A stretch of DNA of 29,799 nucleotides from Lingula anatina (GCF_001039355.2 NW_019773581.1:503828-533626); one strand, 5' to 3'; positions 17,291-28,206 are shown, counted from the first letter of the stretch. The notes: generated by a model not told the origin, from the letters alone. Numbers and translations: made by a program.

Positions 17291-19386
17291 AAGTGACCCT
17301 TTTACAAAATGATAATTTCCCAGGTTCTATATATATGGTGATGACGGTCGGAAAGGGATTGACCAGAACACCGGTATAGCAATATTATTGTTGCACTGAC
17401 CTGTGCTGAAGCTGTGACATTGTAGATCCTGCTGATGATGATGAGTTTATAAATTAGCTGTCCTCAGTTGGATGATAATCCAAGAGACATACCTTCATCT
17501 CTGCTGAAATCAGAGAACAAACCATCAATATAACAACAACATAACATATACAGGCACAGACAGTATATACAACACAGATATAATACAAAGATCAGAATAT
17601 ATTTAAACATTCAAACAGTGACAAAACAGACATATACAGTAAGCAGAATATATACAGACACATACTGTCACAAAAGACAATGCACTGTGAGGCATGAGAA
17701 AACATTAAGTTTAATGTTTATATATAGGAATTGGAATGACTGTCAGAAATTCTTGTTCACATCCACCAGTTCATATAAACTCTTTTCACTTTGAACATAT
17801 ATAAGACTCTGTGGGACTTAAGTGACCCCTTTTAAAAATGATAATTTGCAGGAAATTTCATCTATATACAGATTTTTCTTAGCGCCTTCCAACCCCAACC
17901 CCTACAAGTTCATATCAACCCTTGTCAATTTGAACATATATAAAACTGTGCGGGATCTAAGACTGGGTTCCCATACCTTGATCAATCCATCTGGATCGGT
18001 CTAACTTCCTGAGGAGTCTCACTTGATTGCTATCATCTAAATCAGCTTAATTGTCTGCCAGGAATATCGAATCAGCTAGAGGGTAAAGATAATTACCCCC
18101 TTACAGCTTTACTAAGCGTGACAGACATTAAAGAGGGTTAAGTTGATAGCAATTTAGTCAGACTACCCAGGGAGATAGATCAATCCAAATATCTGGAGGA
18201 TTGTCCCCAAGTGACCCTTTAAAAATAATAATTTCCCAGTAACTATATAAAGTGGTAAGTATCAAAAGGGGATTGAAGAGAACAACACAGTATAGTAATA
18301 TCATTTTTGCAATAACCTGTGGTGAGGCTGCAATGCTGTAGATCTTAATGGGATGATGAGTTTAGCTGTCTTCAGTGTGATGATAATCCAGAAGACACAC
18401 TTTCATCTCCGCTTAAAAGAATATATACAGACATATACAGCAGTTACAAAATAGACACACCAAAGTGATCAAAATATATATAAACACATACAGCCACAAC
18501 ACAAACACAGATAGTGATCAGAATACAGGGATTGGAATGACCATCAGAAAATTTTGATTAAGTCCATGAGTTCACATTAACCTTTTAAACTCTAAACATA
18601 TATAAATCTCTAAGTGACCCTTTTACAAAACAAACATAAATAGTGATCAGAATATATATTTATAAACACATACAGTGTCACAAAAGACAATGCACTGTGT
18701 ATCATGAGAATACAAACATTGAATTTAAAGTTCATATATAGGGATTTAGATGACTGTCAGAAATTCTTGCTCACCCCCACAAGTTCACATTAACCCTTAT
18801 AACTTTGAACATATATAAAACTGAGTGGGATCTAAGTGTCCCTTTAACAAAGTGATATATTCCTAGGTATTATATTATATAGTGGTGATGGTCACAAAGG
18901 GTTTGAAGAGAACACATTATAATTTTTTTTTTTTGCACTTACCTCTACTAAGGCTACAAGGTTGTAGATATTGTAGGTGATGATGAGTTTATAAATAAGC
19001 TGTCCTCAGTGAAATGATAATCCAACAGACATACATTCATCTCTGCTGAAATCAGAAAACACATCATCAATAAAGAGTATATGGAGACATACACAGTAGT
19101 TACAACACAAACATAACACAGAGATCAGAATATATTTAAACAGTCATACAGTGATAAAACACACATATACATTGATCAGAAAATACACACACATATTTAG
19201 TGTCACAAAACACAATGCACTGTGAGGCATCAGAATAAAAACAAAATTTAGTGTTTATTTATAGGGATTGGAATGACTGTCAGAAAATTTTGTTCACAAC
19301 TCAAGTTGACATTATTTTAACTTTGAACATAGATAAAACTGAGTTGGACCTAAGTGACTCTTTTACAAAATGATAATTACCAAGGA
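17290..19386. repeat. R1 repeat block, middle copy
   Basis: Three R1 units (anchors near 17391, 18308, 18935) with a MITE inside the first-to-second interval. From about 17388 to 19384 it is collinear with 24498-26567, including the MITE at the same place, so the two are a segmental duplication. Relative to the right copy it lacks about 80 bp near 18520, between two ATACAG words. It ends at ATAATTACCAAGG, where LINE-associated sequence starts. Confidence 0.8.
17962..18207. mobile_element. MITE copy 3 (TAAG-type family)
   Basis: A 246-bp element from ACTGGGTTCCCATACC to ATTGTCCC, flanked by TAAG (17958-17961) and CAAG (18208-18211). Uninterrupted R1 units read GGATCTAAGTG at this place (for example near 18829), so the insertion site and the duplication can be read directly. 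Internal inverted arms are as in copy 1. Confidence 0.75.
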
Positions 19387-19671
19387 AATATAATTTTGTT
19401 TTGTTTATTTAAGTGACCTGTGCTCTAATGCAAATAATACAGACACATTTTTTTTTCTTTTTGCACCCAGCCCCAGTGGGCTTTTAAGTCACTGTTTCAT
19501 TTATGTTCTTCTAATATATTAATGAACAAGAAAATACTTAAAAACAATTAATAATGTATAAATAAACATATAAATAGCAATACTGTACGTTCAACTAATA
19601 GTAACTATGGAAATATAAAACATTAATTACATACAAGTATAAATAATAGAATGCATATACAAACTAGGACG

Positions 19672-20225
19672 TTACTCATTATAAATGAACTCTTTCCATA
19701 TCATATAGGCACAATTTATATAATTACTAAATATTCTTATATGTTTCTCCATTAATTTTGCAAGTTTCTCTGGCAAATTTAAGTTCAAAAAGTCTAAATC
19801 AGTTGCTGTTATTTTTGTCAACAACTCTTCTCTTATGTTATCATAGGAAGCACATTCAAAAATATAATGCTTTTCATCCTCTATCTTTCCACAGTCACAC
19901 ACACTCTTTCTTCCACTTTTTCTCTCACAAACCTGCCCGTTTCTATTCTAATCATAAGTATACCAAATCTTAATTGTCCTACCAATGATCTAGTCATTTT
20001 ATCAAATTTGTGGGTTACATAGTTCTCAACCTTGTATTTATTTTTAAATAGTATGTAAGTTCTGAGTTTACTGTATGAGGGCAAATCTCTCTCCCATTTA
20101 CTCGCCACTAGATCTCTCAAGCATTCTGCAGATCTATCCACATCCACTAACTCCATACGTTCAAATTTATTTGTCATGTCTAATTTTTGTAATATACTAT
20201 ATATCTCACTAGACCAGTTATTTAT
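19672..20225 (-). pseudogene. LINE ORF2 C-terminal region
   Basis: Carries the region after RT in LINE ORF2 proteins. Reading the minus strand: KLRTYILFKNKYKVENYV, then SLVGQLRFGILMIRIETGRF, then a Cys/His motif CDCGKIEDEKHYIFEC typical of LINE C-termini (probable nucleic-acid binding). The frame shifts near 19890-19900 within GTGTGTGTGAC, where a two-base GT expansion would explain the break between VEERVC and CDCGK. After the Cys motif the frame runs on through 'LPEKLAKLMEKH' to the stop at 19672. A stop at 20226-20228 separates it from the RT part. Confidence 0.8.
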
Positions 20226-21178
20226 TCACTTATTATAATCTATGATAAAGATAAATAAGGTAGGTGATAGGTTGTCACCTTGCCTAACACCAGCTATCGT
20301 TTCAAATCAGTTTGTATTGAGATTTACACATGACTCTGTTAGTGCGTACATAGATTTCAGCACAGCATACATAGGCCTGTTAATGCCAATATTTATCAGT
20401 TTGAGGAGTAGTAAATCTCTATTTAAAAAATCAAAAGCTTTCATCAGATCGATGAAAGTTACAAAATTGTCTTTACCCTCCTCCATTCTGTTCTTAACAA
20501 TAAAGTTTAACACAAAGATGTGGTCTTCACAAGACCTGTTTTTTCTAAAGCCATTTTGTTCTTCTACCAGTAAGTCATTGTTCTCACAGTACGCTAAGAT
20601 TCTTTTGTTTATAACCGAGCTGAATATTTTTGATATGGTACACAATAAACTTATTCCTCTATAATTAAGCGGTATTCTTGGATCTAGTTTACTGTCCTTC
20701 GGTATTGGTATTATAATTGCCCTTCTCCACATACTTGGTAATAATCCCGTGTCAAATATGAAATTGAACAGTGATGTTAGTAAATCAATAATAGTTTTGT
20801 TTTTCAAAATTTCATTGGGGATATTATCTACTCCCGTAGCTTTCTTTTGCTTTGCCTTAGCTACTGCTGCGCTAACTTCTTGTTTTTCAATAGTGCCATT
20901 TATGCTGTAATTAGGATTAAACAAGGGATCAGACATTACACCCTCCATAGTTCTATATTCTAGACTTTGTTCGAGAAATTCTGCATCGAAATCATTTATG
21001 TCAGTTTCATTATATAATTTACTAAACTCGCTAAATCCCATTTTTTATAAGAAATATTGATAATATATACTACATCACCATTTTTGTTATACGTTTCCAT
21101 TGGAATTTGTGATTTGCCCCAAAGTTCAACTTTTTTAATGTAGTCCAAAATTTTGCGATGATCTTTGACACAGGCCAT
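20226..21178 (-). pseudogene. LINE ORF2 reverse transcriptase, truncated
   Basis: RT of the LINE. Conserved blocks on the minus strand are KATGVDNIPNEIL (block 1), RRAIIIPIPK, NYRGISLL (block 2), EQNGFRKNRSCEDHIF (block 3), FIDLMKAFDFLNR with the first catalytic Asp (block 4), then, after an in-frame TGA at 20307-20309, GVRQGDNLSPTLF (block 5). Sequence then passes from SPTLFIFI almost directly to the region that normally follows the thumb; the expected YADD block with the second catalytic Asp pair is absent, so a deletion is inferred. A TGA at 20226 ends the frame. Upstream, the linker from endonuclease to RT is split over three frames. The enzyme cannot be functional. Confidence 0.88.
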
Positions 21179-21465
21179 CTCTGTTTCACATGCAAGTCCC
21201 CTGTTGTAATGCCTTTCATGATACCAGAGGCGTTTGTCAAATTCTTGTAATTTTGTTTTATAATCAATGAACAGACTATTTCTGATATATCAATGGCCTT
21301 TAAATTTAGAGTATTGAATTTCTGCATTATGCAAACGTTTCCATAAATCCGTTAATACATCACACCAATATGGTTGGGATATTCTCAACTTCTTTTTTGA
21401 TGTCCCACCGTTTTTTATATCAGTAAAGGGAACAGTGGCATTCATTTCATTAATTAATTCTATAA

Positions 21466-22707
21466 CTATGCGTTCATACATGTATAATCAACTTCATTTT
21501 GATTTTCCCTCATTAGTTCGATACTATCTATAATCTGTTTGATTGTTAGCCTTGATATATCTGACGTAAAGATGTCACTTTTACCTTCTTTAAACTTGTA
21601 TATTCTGCGGCCACTGCTGTTGCTATTTATTTGTTTGTTTTGGTTTATATTGTGCATGTCATCACAACCTAAGTTATCCATACGGACGTGTTTCAATGTA
21701 GCTTCCAATATTGAGTGATCAGGATGTTTACATCTTCCACTTAATAGACCCTGTAGATTGTGATTCTCTACATAATCACTCATCGTATGTACCCTAAAGT
21801 CTGTAACTTTGGACAAATTCTCATGTGGAGCAATAATGTAGTCTGCAACTGATTTTCCTCTCTTTAAATAAGTATAATTGTTATGTGCCTTATCACCCCT
21901 ACCATTTAATATGCATTTCTTACTTTAAATAAGAAATTCAATCAGCTCCGATCTGTGCGAATTTGTCTTATCATCAATACTATCCCTCCCCTGAATCTCA
22001 TCTACCTGAGGCGTGAAATCTCTCATACTACCGATTCTTGCATTTAAATCTCTGCATAGACAAAGTATGTCGCAACTTTCATACATATAACATTTTGCTA
22101 ATAAATGTGCAAAGAAATTAGCAGCAATATCTTCCGTAAGGCGAGTTTTCAGGAGGGAGATAGCAATTAAAAAGTATGATATTTCTATCAGCAATTTCAT
22201 GTATTAGTTCTATTCCTAAGATTCCGTCTACAGACTTATCTACCACAGAAAGTTTATATTCATCTAACACACTTTTTTTCACAAAAATGCCCACACCCCC
22301 AAAATTATGAGGCGCTTTCTTGTGTTTAGCAAACCTAGGGTGATTTATAAACATATATCAGGGGCGGATCCAGAGCTATTTACTGACTGTCTTCCAAATT
22401 ATCTTTGTTGATTCTTCCTCCAATTTTGACCGTCTTCCAACAGAAAAAATTAGATATCCGTCAATGTAAACTTGAAAATCTGACCGTCTTCCGGAAGACC
22501 CAGAAGACGGCCTAAATCCGCCCCTGTATATCCTTCTATATTGAATAAGTTACTATTATTTGGGTTTGCATGAGTTTCCTGCACAGCAAATATATCGTAG
22601 CCTGATGTTTTTATAATGGTCTCCCTTAACTGTTTATTCTCATCTGTCCATCTGTCTGTTCTGCAGATTTCTCCCAGATTATACGATGATTTGTGATATA
22701 AAAACAA
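21466..22707 (-). pseudogene. LINE ORF2 endonuclease, broken
   Basis: APE-type endonuclease that would nick target DNA. In order on the minus strand: YDIFAVQETHANPNN with the catalytic-type QETH (near 22620), then the 168-bp insertion 22359-22526, then FGGVGIFVKKSVLDEY, NIILFNCYLPPENSPYG, a frameshift near 22135, CRDLNARIG (normally GDLNARIG), an in-frame TAA at 21925-21927, SVADYIIAPHE, and HPDHSILEATLK with the terminal Asp-His pair. Removing the insertion and one copy of its flanking TATAT rejoins the frame. A further frameshift lies near 21470-21481. Three or more lesions make it non-functional. Confidence 0.85.
22359..22526. mobile_element. Small hAT-like MITE inserted in the LINE
   Basis: A 168-bp element with terminal inverted repeats CAGGGGCGGATCCAG (left) and CTAAATCCGCCCCTG (right). 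It is flanked by TATAT on both sides (22354-22358 and 22527-22531). Inside are three or four copies of GACCGTCTTCC or near variants, two of them inverted. The ends resemble non-autonomous hAT elements, but hAT duplications are normally 8 bp, so the superfamily is uncertain. No coding capacity. Confidence 0.8.
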
Positions 22708-23636
22708 CTTCCGCCTGGAATACAGTTGAGTAGAAAATCCATATTTTTGTCCATGATCCTTTCAGTATGGGATTTACTTGCTCGGATCCACACCTTCAGT
22801 ACTCTCAGGTCTGTACTATAACGAATGTTAGTTTTCCTCCTCACTACTGCAATCTTCTCCTCTATGCTACAGAACTCAACTTTCACAATCCCTGGTTTTC
22901 CATTTCTGCCTGGTAGTCTGCGACATTCCTGGATCCTGGGTATCACTGAGGCCTCTTCACTAGTTTCTCCATGCGTCATTACGGTCATCAATACCTGACT
23001 AACCATATTTTCAAGATCCTCCTTAGGATTTTCTTGCAGGTTCAAGATTATAATACTCAGGTCAGAATTCTCGACGCCACTTTTGCTCGTGTCTAAACAG
23101 AATTTGACTTGTGTTTTAAGGTCACTTATTTGCCTATCCTTTTCTTGGATTTTATTTGAAAGCTGGGCGGCTTTTTCCTCCAGTATTTTAATGTGCTCGT
23201 TATGTGATTTAATTCTATCTTCAACTTCTTGTTTTATAATATTATTTTTTTCCATCACAAGGGATGTTATGTCCTGCTTTAGAGCTTTATTTCTTTTTGC
23301 CCGTCTCTTATTATTCTTAATTCTTTTGCCATATTTTTAATCTCCCTGGCCAAATTTTGCATAAATTCTGTTGGTGCTAATGGTATGTGTGTCACTTGTT
23401 GACTGCGCCTGTTTAAGGTTTTGTCTGTCATTTTCCACACTTAGCTGGATTGTTATCAGTATGGGGCTTGATTACGTTTCAAGTTGTAAACTATCATTAT
23501 GTACATCACCAAACAGAACACGGTGCCCTCCCTCCATAATGTCACCAGTTGATGGAGATTGTTCATGACTACTGCTTATTGACCTGCTAGTCTCCACAGT
23601 CTTTCGCTTTTTACTCCCCGACTTCCTTCTACCCAT
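22626..23636 (-). pseudogene. LINE ORF1-like protein, broken
   Basis: Nucleic-acid-binding ORF1 of the LINE. The ATG at 23636 starts MGRRKSGSKKRKT, a basic N-terminus. In-frame stops near 23471 and 23331 interrupt it; between them a different frame reads EFMQNLAREIKNMAKEL, which continues the expected coiled coil, so at least two frameshifts occurred. From 23258 the frame is open: a coiled coil (EDRIKSHNEHIKILEEKAAQ to about DLKTQVKF), then an RRM-like segment starting SIIILNLQENPKED and including GIVKVEFCSIEEKIAVVRRK, then a short C-terminal domain. It overlaps the start of the endonuclease region by about 80 bp. Confidence 0.75.
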
Positions 23637-24039
23637 AGTACAATCAATGCAGATATTATACCAGGTTTACAATAAGACTGAGTAACAGTGATAGTCAATG
23701 TGTTGACAAACAACTGCACTGCCCCGGGTGTTAGCACCTCATTACTGCTATAATTGCAATGAGTTGTGTACACCAAATCATGTCATCTAAATTCATGTAA
23801 TAAGTAGATGTTGGCCTGAGCTTTCCATTATCTTACGAAGACCAACCAAATTTTCTTCTCCAAATATCTGATGATCAATACCTCGAAAAGTCTCACCGAT
23901 AGCTGCAAGTCAACACCGATTGGCTTAAAAAGGCGTTTTCCGCACATAAACAGTCTGCGTTGTCTCCACAATGCCGAAATACACCATATTCCGAGAGCAC
24001 CAAACTTTCACATACTTGTATTCCACATGCACAGTATAC

Positions 24040-24041
<2 letters not shown>
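23637..24041 (-). other. Probable LINE 5' leader
   Basis: Sequence between the ORF1 ATG and the TA microsatellite. No R1 landmarks occur here, so it most likely belongs to the LINE's 5' untranslated region. Open frames on both strands lack domains. Confidence 0.45.

Positions 24042-24085
<44 letters not shown>
24042..24085. repeat. (TA)n microsatellite
   Basis: About 44 bp of almost pure alternating AT at the junction between LINE-associated and R1 sequence. R1 units have ATAATATATA at the corresponding place (near 26568), so the run probably expanded from that seed. Confidence 0.95.
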
Positions 24086-24088
<3 letters not shown>

Positions 24089-26769
24089 GTGCTGGTCAAA
24101 AGGGGATTGAAGAGAACAACAAAGTATAGCAATATCATTATTGCACTGACCTGTGCTGAGGCTGCGATGTTGTGGTCTTGATGTGATGATCAGTTTAGAT
24201 GTCCTAAGTATGATGATAATCAAGGAAATACACCTTCATCTCTGCTGAAATCAGAGAACAAATCATTAATTAAGAATATATGCAGACATATACGGCAGTT
24301 ACAACATAGACACATCACAGTGATCAAAATATATATAAACAAATACAAAACAGACATGCATTGTGATCAGAATATATAGAGACACATAAAGCAATGCAAC
24401 AGGCAGTACACAGGCTTCAGAATGCATGCAGGAATTTTTTTCTAGTTGTGAGGGTCAAAAGGGTATTGAAGAGAACAACAAAGTATAACAATATTGTTTG
24501 CACTGACCTGTGCTGAAGCTGTGACATTGTAGATCTTGCTGGTGATGATGAGTTTATAAATTAGCTGTCCTCAGTTGGATGATAATCCAAAAGACATACC
24601 TTCATCTCTGCTGAAATCAGAGAACAAATAATCAATATATAACATATACAGGCACATACAGTATATACAACACAGATATAATACAGAGATCAGAATATAT
24701 TTAAACATTCAAACAATGACAAAACAGACATATACAGTAAGCAGAATATATACAAACACACACAGTCACAAAAGACAATGCACTGTAAGGCATGAGAAAA
24801 AAAATTAATTTAATGTTTATATATAGGTATTGGAATGACTGTCAGAAATTCTTGTTCACATCCACCAGTTCATATTAACCCTTAATTTTCACTCTGAACA
24901 TATAAAAGACTCGGTGGGATTTAAGTGACCCTTTTAAAAATGATAATTTGCAGGAAATTTCGTCTATATACAGATTTTTCTCAGCGCCTTCCCACTGCAA
25001 CCCCTACGAGTTCATATCAACCCTTGTCAATTTGAACATATATAAAACTGTGCGGGATCTAAGACTGGGTTCCCATACCTTGATCAATCCATCTGGATCG
25101 GTCTAACTTCCTGAGGAGTCTCACTAGATTGCTATCAACTTAATTGACTTAATATCGAATATCGAATATCGAATCAGCTAGAGGGTAAAGATAATTACCC
25201 CCTTACAGCTTTACTAAGCGTGACAGACATTAAAGAGGGTTAAGTTGATAGCAATTTAGTCAGACTACCCAGGGAGAAAGATCAATCCAAATATCTGGGG
25301 GACTGTCCCCAAGTGATCCCTTTAAAAATAATAATTTCTCAGGAACTATATAAAGTGGTAAGGATCAAAAGGGGATTGAAGAGAACAACAAAGTATAGCA
25401 GTATCATTTTTGCACTGACCTGTGGTGAGGCTGCAATGCTGTAGATCTTGATGTGTTGATTAGTTTAGCTGTCCTCAGTGTGATGATAATCCAGAAGACA
25501 CACCTTCATCTCCGCTGAAAAGAATATATGCAGACATATACAGCAGTTACAAAATAGACACATCACAGTGATCAAAATATATATAAACACATACAGCCAC
25601 AACACAAACATAGATATTGATCAGAATAAATACAGACACATACAGCCTCACAAAATTCAATGCACTCTAAGGCATCAGAATATAAACATAAAATTTAATG
25701 TTTACATACAGGGATTGGAATGACCGTCAGAAATTTTTGATTAGGTCCACGAGTTCACATTAACCTTTTAAACTCTGAACATATATAAATCTCTAGGTGA
25801 CCCTTTTACAAAACAAACATAGATAGTGATCAGAATATATATAGACACACACAGTGTCACAAAAGACAATGATTTGTGAGGAATGAGAATACAAACATTA
25901 AATTTAAAGTTCATGCATATATGGGGATTTAAATGACTGTCAGAAATTCTTGGTCACCCCCACAAGTTCACATTAACCCTTTTAACTTTGAACATATATA
26001 AAACTGAGTGGGATCTAAGTGTCCCTTTAACAAAGTGATATATTCCTAGGTATTATATTATATAGTGGTGATGGTCACAAAGGGTTTGAATAGAACAGAG
26101 TATAATTTTTTTTTTTTGCACTGACCTCTACTAAGGCTACAAGGTTGTAGATATTGTAGGTGATGATGAGTTTATAAATAAGCTGTCCTCAGTGAAATGA
26201 TAATCCAACAGACATATCTTCATCTCTGCTGAAATCAGAAAACACATCATCAATAAAGAATATATGCAGACGTACACAGTAGTTACAACACAAACATAAC
26301 ACAGAGATCAGAATATATTTAAACAGTCATACAGTGATAAAACACACATATACATTGATCAGAAAATACACACACATATTTAGTGTCACAAAACACAATG
26401 CACTGTGAGGCATCAGAATAAAAACAAAATTTATTGTTTATTTATAGGGATTGGAATGACTCAGAAATTTTTGTTCAACCCTCAAGTTGACATTATTTTC
26501 ACTTTGAACATAGTTAAAACTGAGTAGGACCTAAGTGACCCTTTTACAAAATGATAATTACCAAGATAATATATAAAGTGGTGCTGGTCAAAAGGGGATT
26601 GAAGAGAACAACAAAGTATAGCAATATCATTATTGCACTGACCTGTGCTGAGAAGTTGTGGTCTTGATGTGATGATGAGTTTAGATGTCCTAATATGATG
26701 ATAATCAAGGAGATACACCTTCATCTCTGTTGAAATCAGAGAACACATCATTAATAAAGAATATATGCA
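24086..26769. repeat. R1 repeat block, right copy
   Basis: Units anchored near 24142, 24499, 25410, 26117 and 26632. The first unit, GTGGTGCTGGTCAAAAGGGG onward, is nearly identical to that at 26576, and 24498-26567 is collinear with 17388-19384. The block stops at the ambiguous base 26770. No genes. Confidence 0.8.
25064..25309. mobile_element. MITE copy 4 (TAAG-type family)
   Basis: Collinear with copy 3 and in the same position of the duplicated block, so it arose by duplication and not by a new insertion. It is flanked by TAAG (25060-25063) and CAAG (25310-25313). One difference is a three-fold run of ATATCGA words near 25151-25172. Confidence 0.75.
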
Positions 26770-26770
26770 N
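26770..26770. other. Ambiguous base (N)
   Basis: The only N in the window. It falls inside the R1 phrase TATATGCAGACATA, exactly where R1 identity ends, and may mark a join or an unresolved repeat in the assembly. Confidence 0.9.
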
Positions 26771-27040
26771 ACAAGGAATTCAGTTTATTGGAATGTATTT
26801 TTGAATAACAAGTTAAGAAAATTCACTAGTTCACTAAAGACACAAAACAACTGTCACTTTTACTTTAAAACCCTTTTGTTATTATTTTGATAAATTTATA
26901 TAGTTACAGTATTGATAAACAAAGTATCACGTTTTCAATAATTAATATTTTAAATTACAATCCATAACTGCATGGTTGTGTCAATTACCAATATACCATG
27001 TTGAGTCAATGTCACATTATGACGGTTTTTTGATGTGGCT
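26771..27040. other. AT-rich sequence without recognised features
   Basis: No gene or repeat recognised between the N and the short inverted-repeat element. Confidence 0.45.
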
Positions 27041-27118
27041 GGATCAATGTTGATTTTACGTTGAATTTAGGTAGATCAACAGCAATTCAAAGTATCAACC
27101 TGTTTTCAACATTGATCC
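27041..27118. repeat. Short inverted repeat (GGATCAATGTTGA)
   Basis: GGATCAATGTTGA (27041-27053) and its exact complement TCAACATTGATCC (27106-27118) enclose 52 bp rich in further CAAC/GTTG words. CCTGCTGGGTA follows at 27131, a phrase often seen at MITE edges; the family is not identified. Confidence 0.55.
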
Positions 27119-27137
27119 AACGTGCCTATGCCTGCTG

Positions 27138-27613
27138 GGTAGAGCCAATTTTAACATCTTCGACTTTCCAATTGTGGTGGTTGAGCTACACAAATTGTGA
27201 GACACTGATTGTTGTAGTGCTGACTAATTCCATTATGTTTAAAGTACTAGAGCCGAATTTGACAGCATCGATTTTTCAATTGTTGTAGTTGAGCTGGACC
27301 AATCGCTAGGCTGGGAGAAAAACTGCAGGCTCCCCCTGGGATTCGAACCCGGGACTCTTGCTCACTGTCCAACTGCTCTACCAACTGAGCTACCCAGCCA
27401 GGGCCAACACCCGGCAGCCGTTACAGGGGCTAGAGCCAATTTTAACATCTTCGACTTTCCAATTGTGGTAGTTGAGCTAGACCAATCGCGACACACCGAT
27501 TGTACTAGTTCGGATCAATTCCAGTATGTTTAAAGTACTATAGCCAATTTCGACAGCATAGACTTTCTGATTGTGGTAGTTGAGCTGGACCAATCACTAG
27601 GCTGGGAGAAAAA
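27138..27613. repeat. Direct duplication of a ~185-bp unit
   Basis: Copies at about 27138-27320 and 27429-27613 share GAGCCAATTTTAACATCTTC, 'gactttccaattgtggt.gttgagct', 'gtttaaagtacta.agcc' and CACTAGGCTGGGAGAAAAAC-type endings, about 291 bp apart. Each copy itself has two half-units built on the same 'gagcc.aattt.(g/a)acagcat.gac' phrase. The gap between copies is filled by a tRNA-like sequence. Confidence 0.75.
27328..27399 (-). repeat. tRNA-like sequence, probably a tRNA-derived SINE head
   Basis: On the minus strand, GGCTGGGTAGCTCAGTTGGT contains a Pol III A box (TAGCTCAGTTGG), and GGTTCGAATCC is a perfect B box. The T arm CCCGGG/CCCAGG is nearly intact, but the acceptor stem pairs only at GGCT/AGCC and the anticodon arm does not form a clean 5-bp stem, so a functional tRNA is unlikely. 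Confidence 0.65.
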
Positions 27614-27639
27614 CGGCATTACAAAGCATAAGTCCAGTC

Positions 27640-27904
27640 TTTTTTCCAAACTCAAACCTGTTAAGGTAAACAGCGTGTTCCAATCCCAGTCGAGCCTGTC
27701 CCCCCAAAGAGACATTAGACCAACCGTTTAAGATAGAAAGGACTATTATGACAATTTTAAGGAAATGTAAAGGGCATTTTCTTGACAGTCCCAGGTTAGA
27801 ATCCCGAGCAAACCTGGTGTTTTCTCCCTCCAAAGAGACATAAGACAAACCGTTTACATTAGAAAGGAATATTATGACAATTTTAAGGTACTTTAAAGGG
27901 GATT
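27640..27904. repeat. Degenerate lead-in units of the tRNA-like array
   Basis: Two partial units retain only the B-box half and tail: near 27676 (CAATCCCAGTCGAGCCTG, then 'agacattagaccaaccgttta') and near 27790 ('aggttagaatcccgagcaaacctggtgttttct', then 'agacataagacaaaccgttta'). The tails match those after the full tRNA-like modules. Confidence 0.6.
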
Positions 27905-28134
27905 AAGGCCAATTTGAAAACTATTGAGCTTACCTGACAAATCAAACAAGCATTTCATAGTTTCTGAAATCAAAACTGTTAAGACAAACAGCGCCGACGT
28001 GGTGTGCCATGGCGCAATTTACCTGGAACCAATTCACCCCTCTTTCTTACCTCCACATCTACAAGAGCTCATGTCAAGATGAGCCTGGATCATTTCTTGA
28101 CAGGTACCTGTAGTGGACAAGCAAGATGGACCCA

Positions 28135-28206
28135 GCCTCGGTAGCTCAGTTGGTTAGAACAGTCGGATGGTTTGCGAAAGTCCCGGGTTCGAATCACGAT
28201 CGAGCC
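28135..28206 (+). tRNA. tRNA-like module 1 (degenerate)
   Basis: Cloverleaf-sized, 72 nt. A box TAGCTCAGTTGG intact; B box GGTTCGAATCA has one change. Base 2 of the acceptor is C in place of G, the D stem has AAC in place of AGC, and T-stem CACGA breaks pairing. It is more decayed than modules 2 and 4. Confidence 0.35.

Larger units (their letters stand above)
19387..24041 (-). mobile_element. Degenerate LINE (non-LTR retrotransposon)
   Basis: A minus-strand, near full-length but dead LINE: 5' leader near 24040, ORF1-like protein 23636-22626, ORF2 endonuclease 22707-21466, RT 21178-20226, and C-terminal Cys-rich domain to 19672, then a ~285-bp 3' region. It lies between R1 sequence ending CCAAGG (19384) and R1 sequence resuming after a TA repeat (24086). 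Both ORFs contain stops and frameshifts, and the RT lacks its YADD block. ORF1 with coiled coil and RRM-like region plus an APE-type endonuclease suggests an L1- or L2/CR1-like clade; I cannot choose between them. Exact ends are approximate. Confidence 0.85.
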
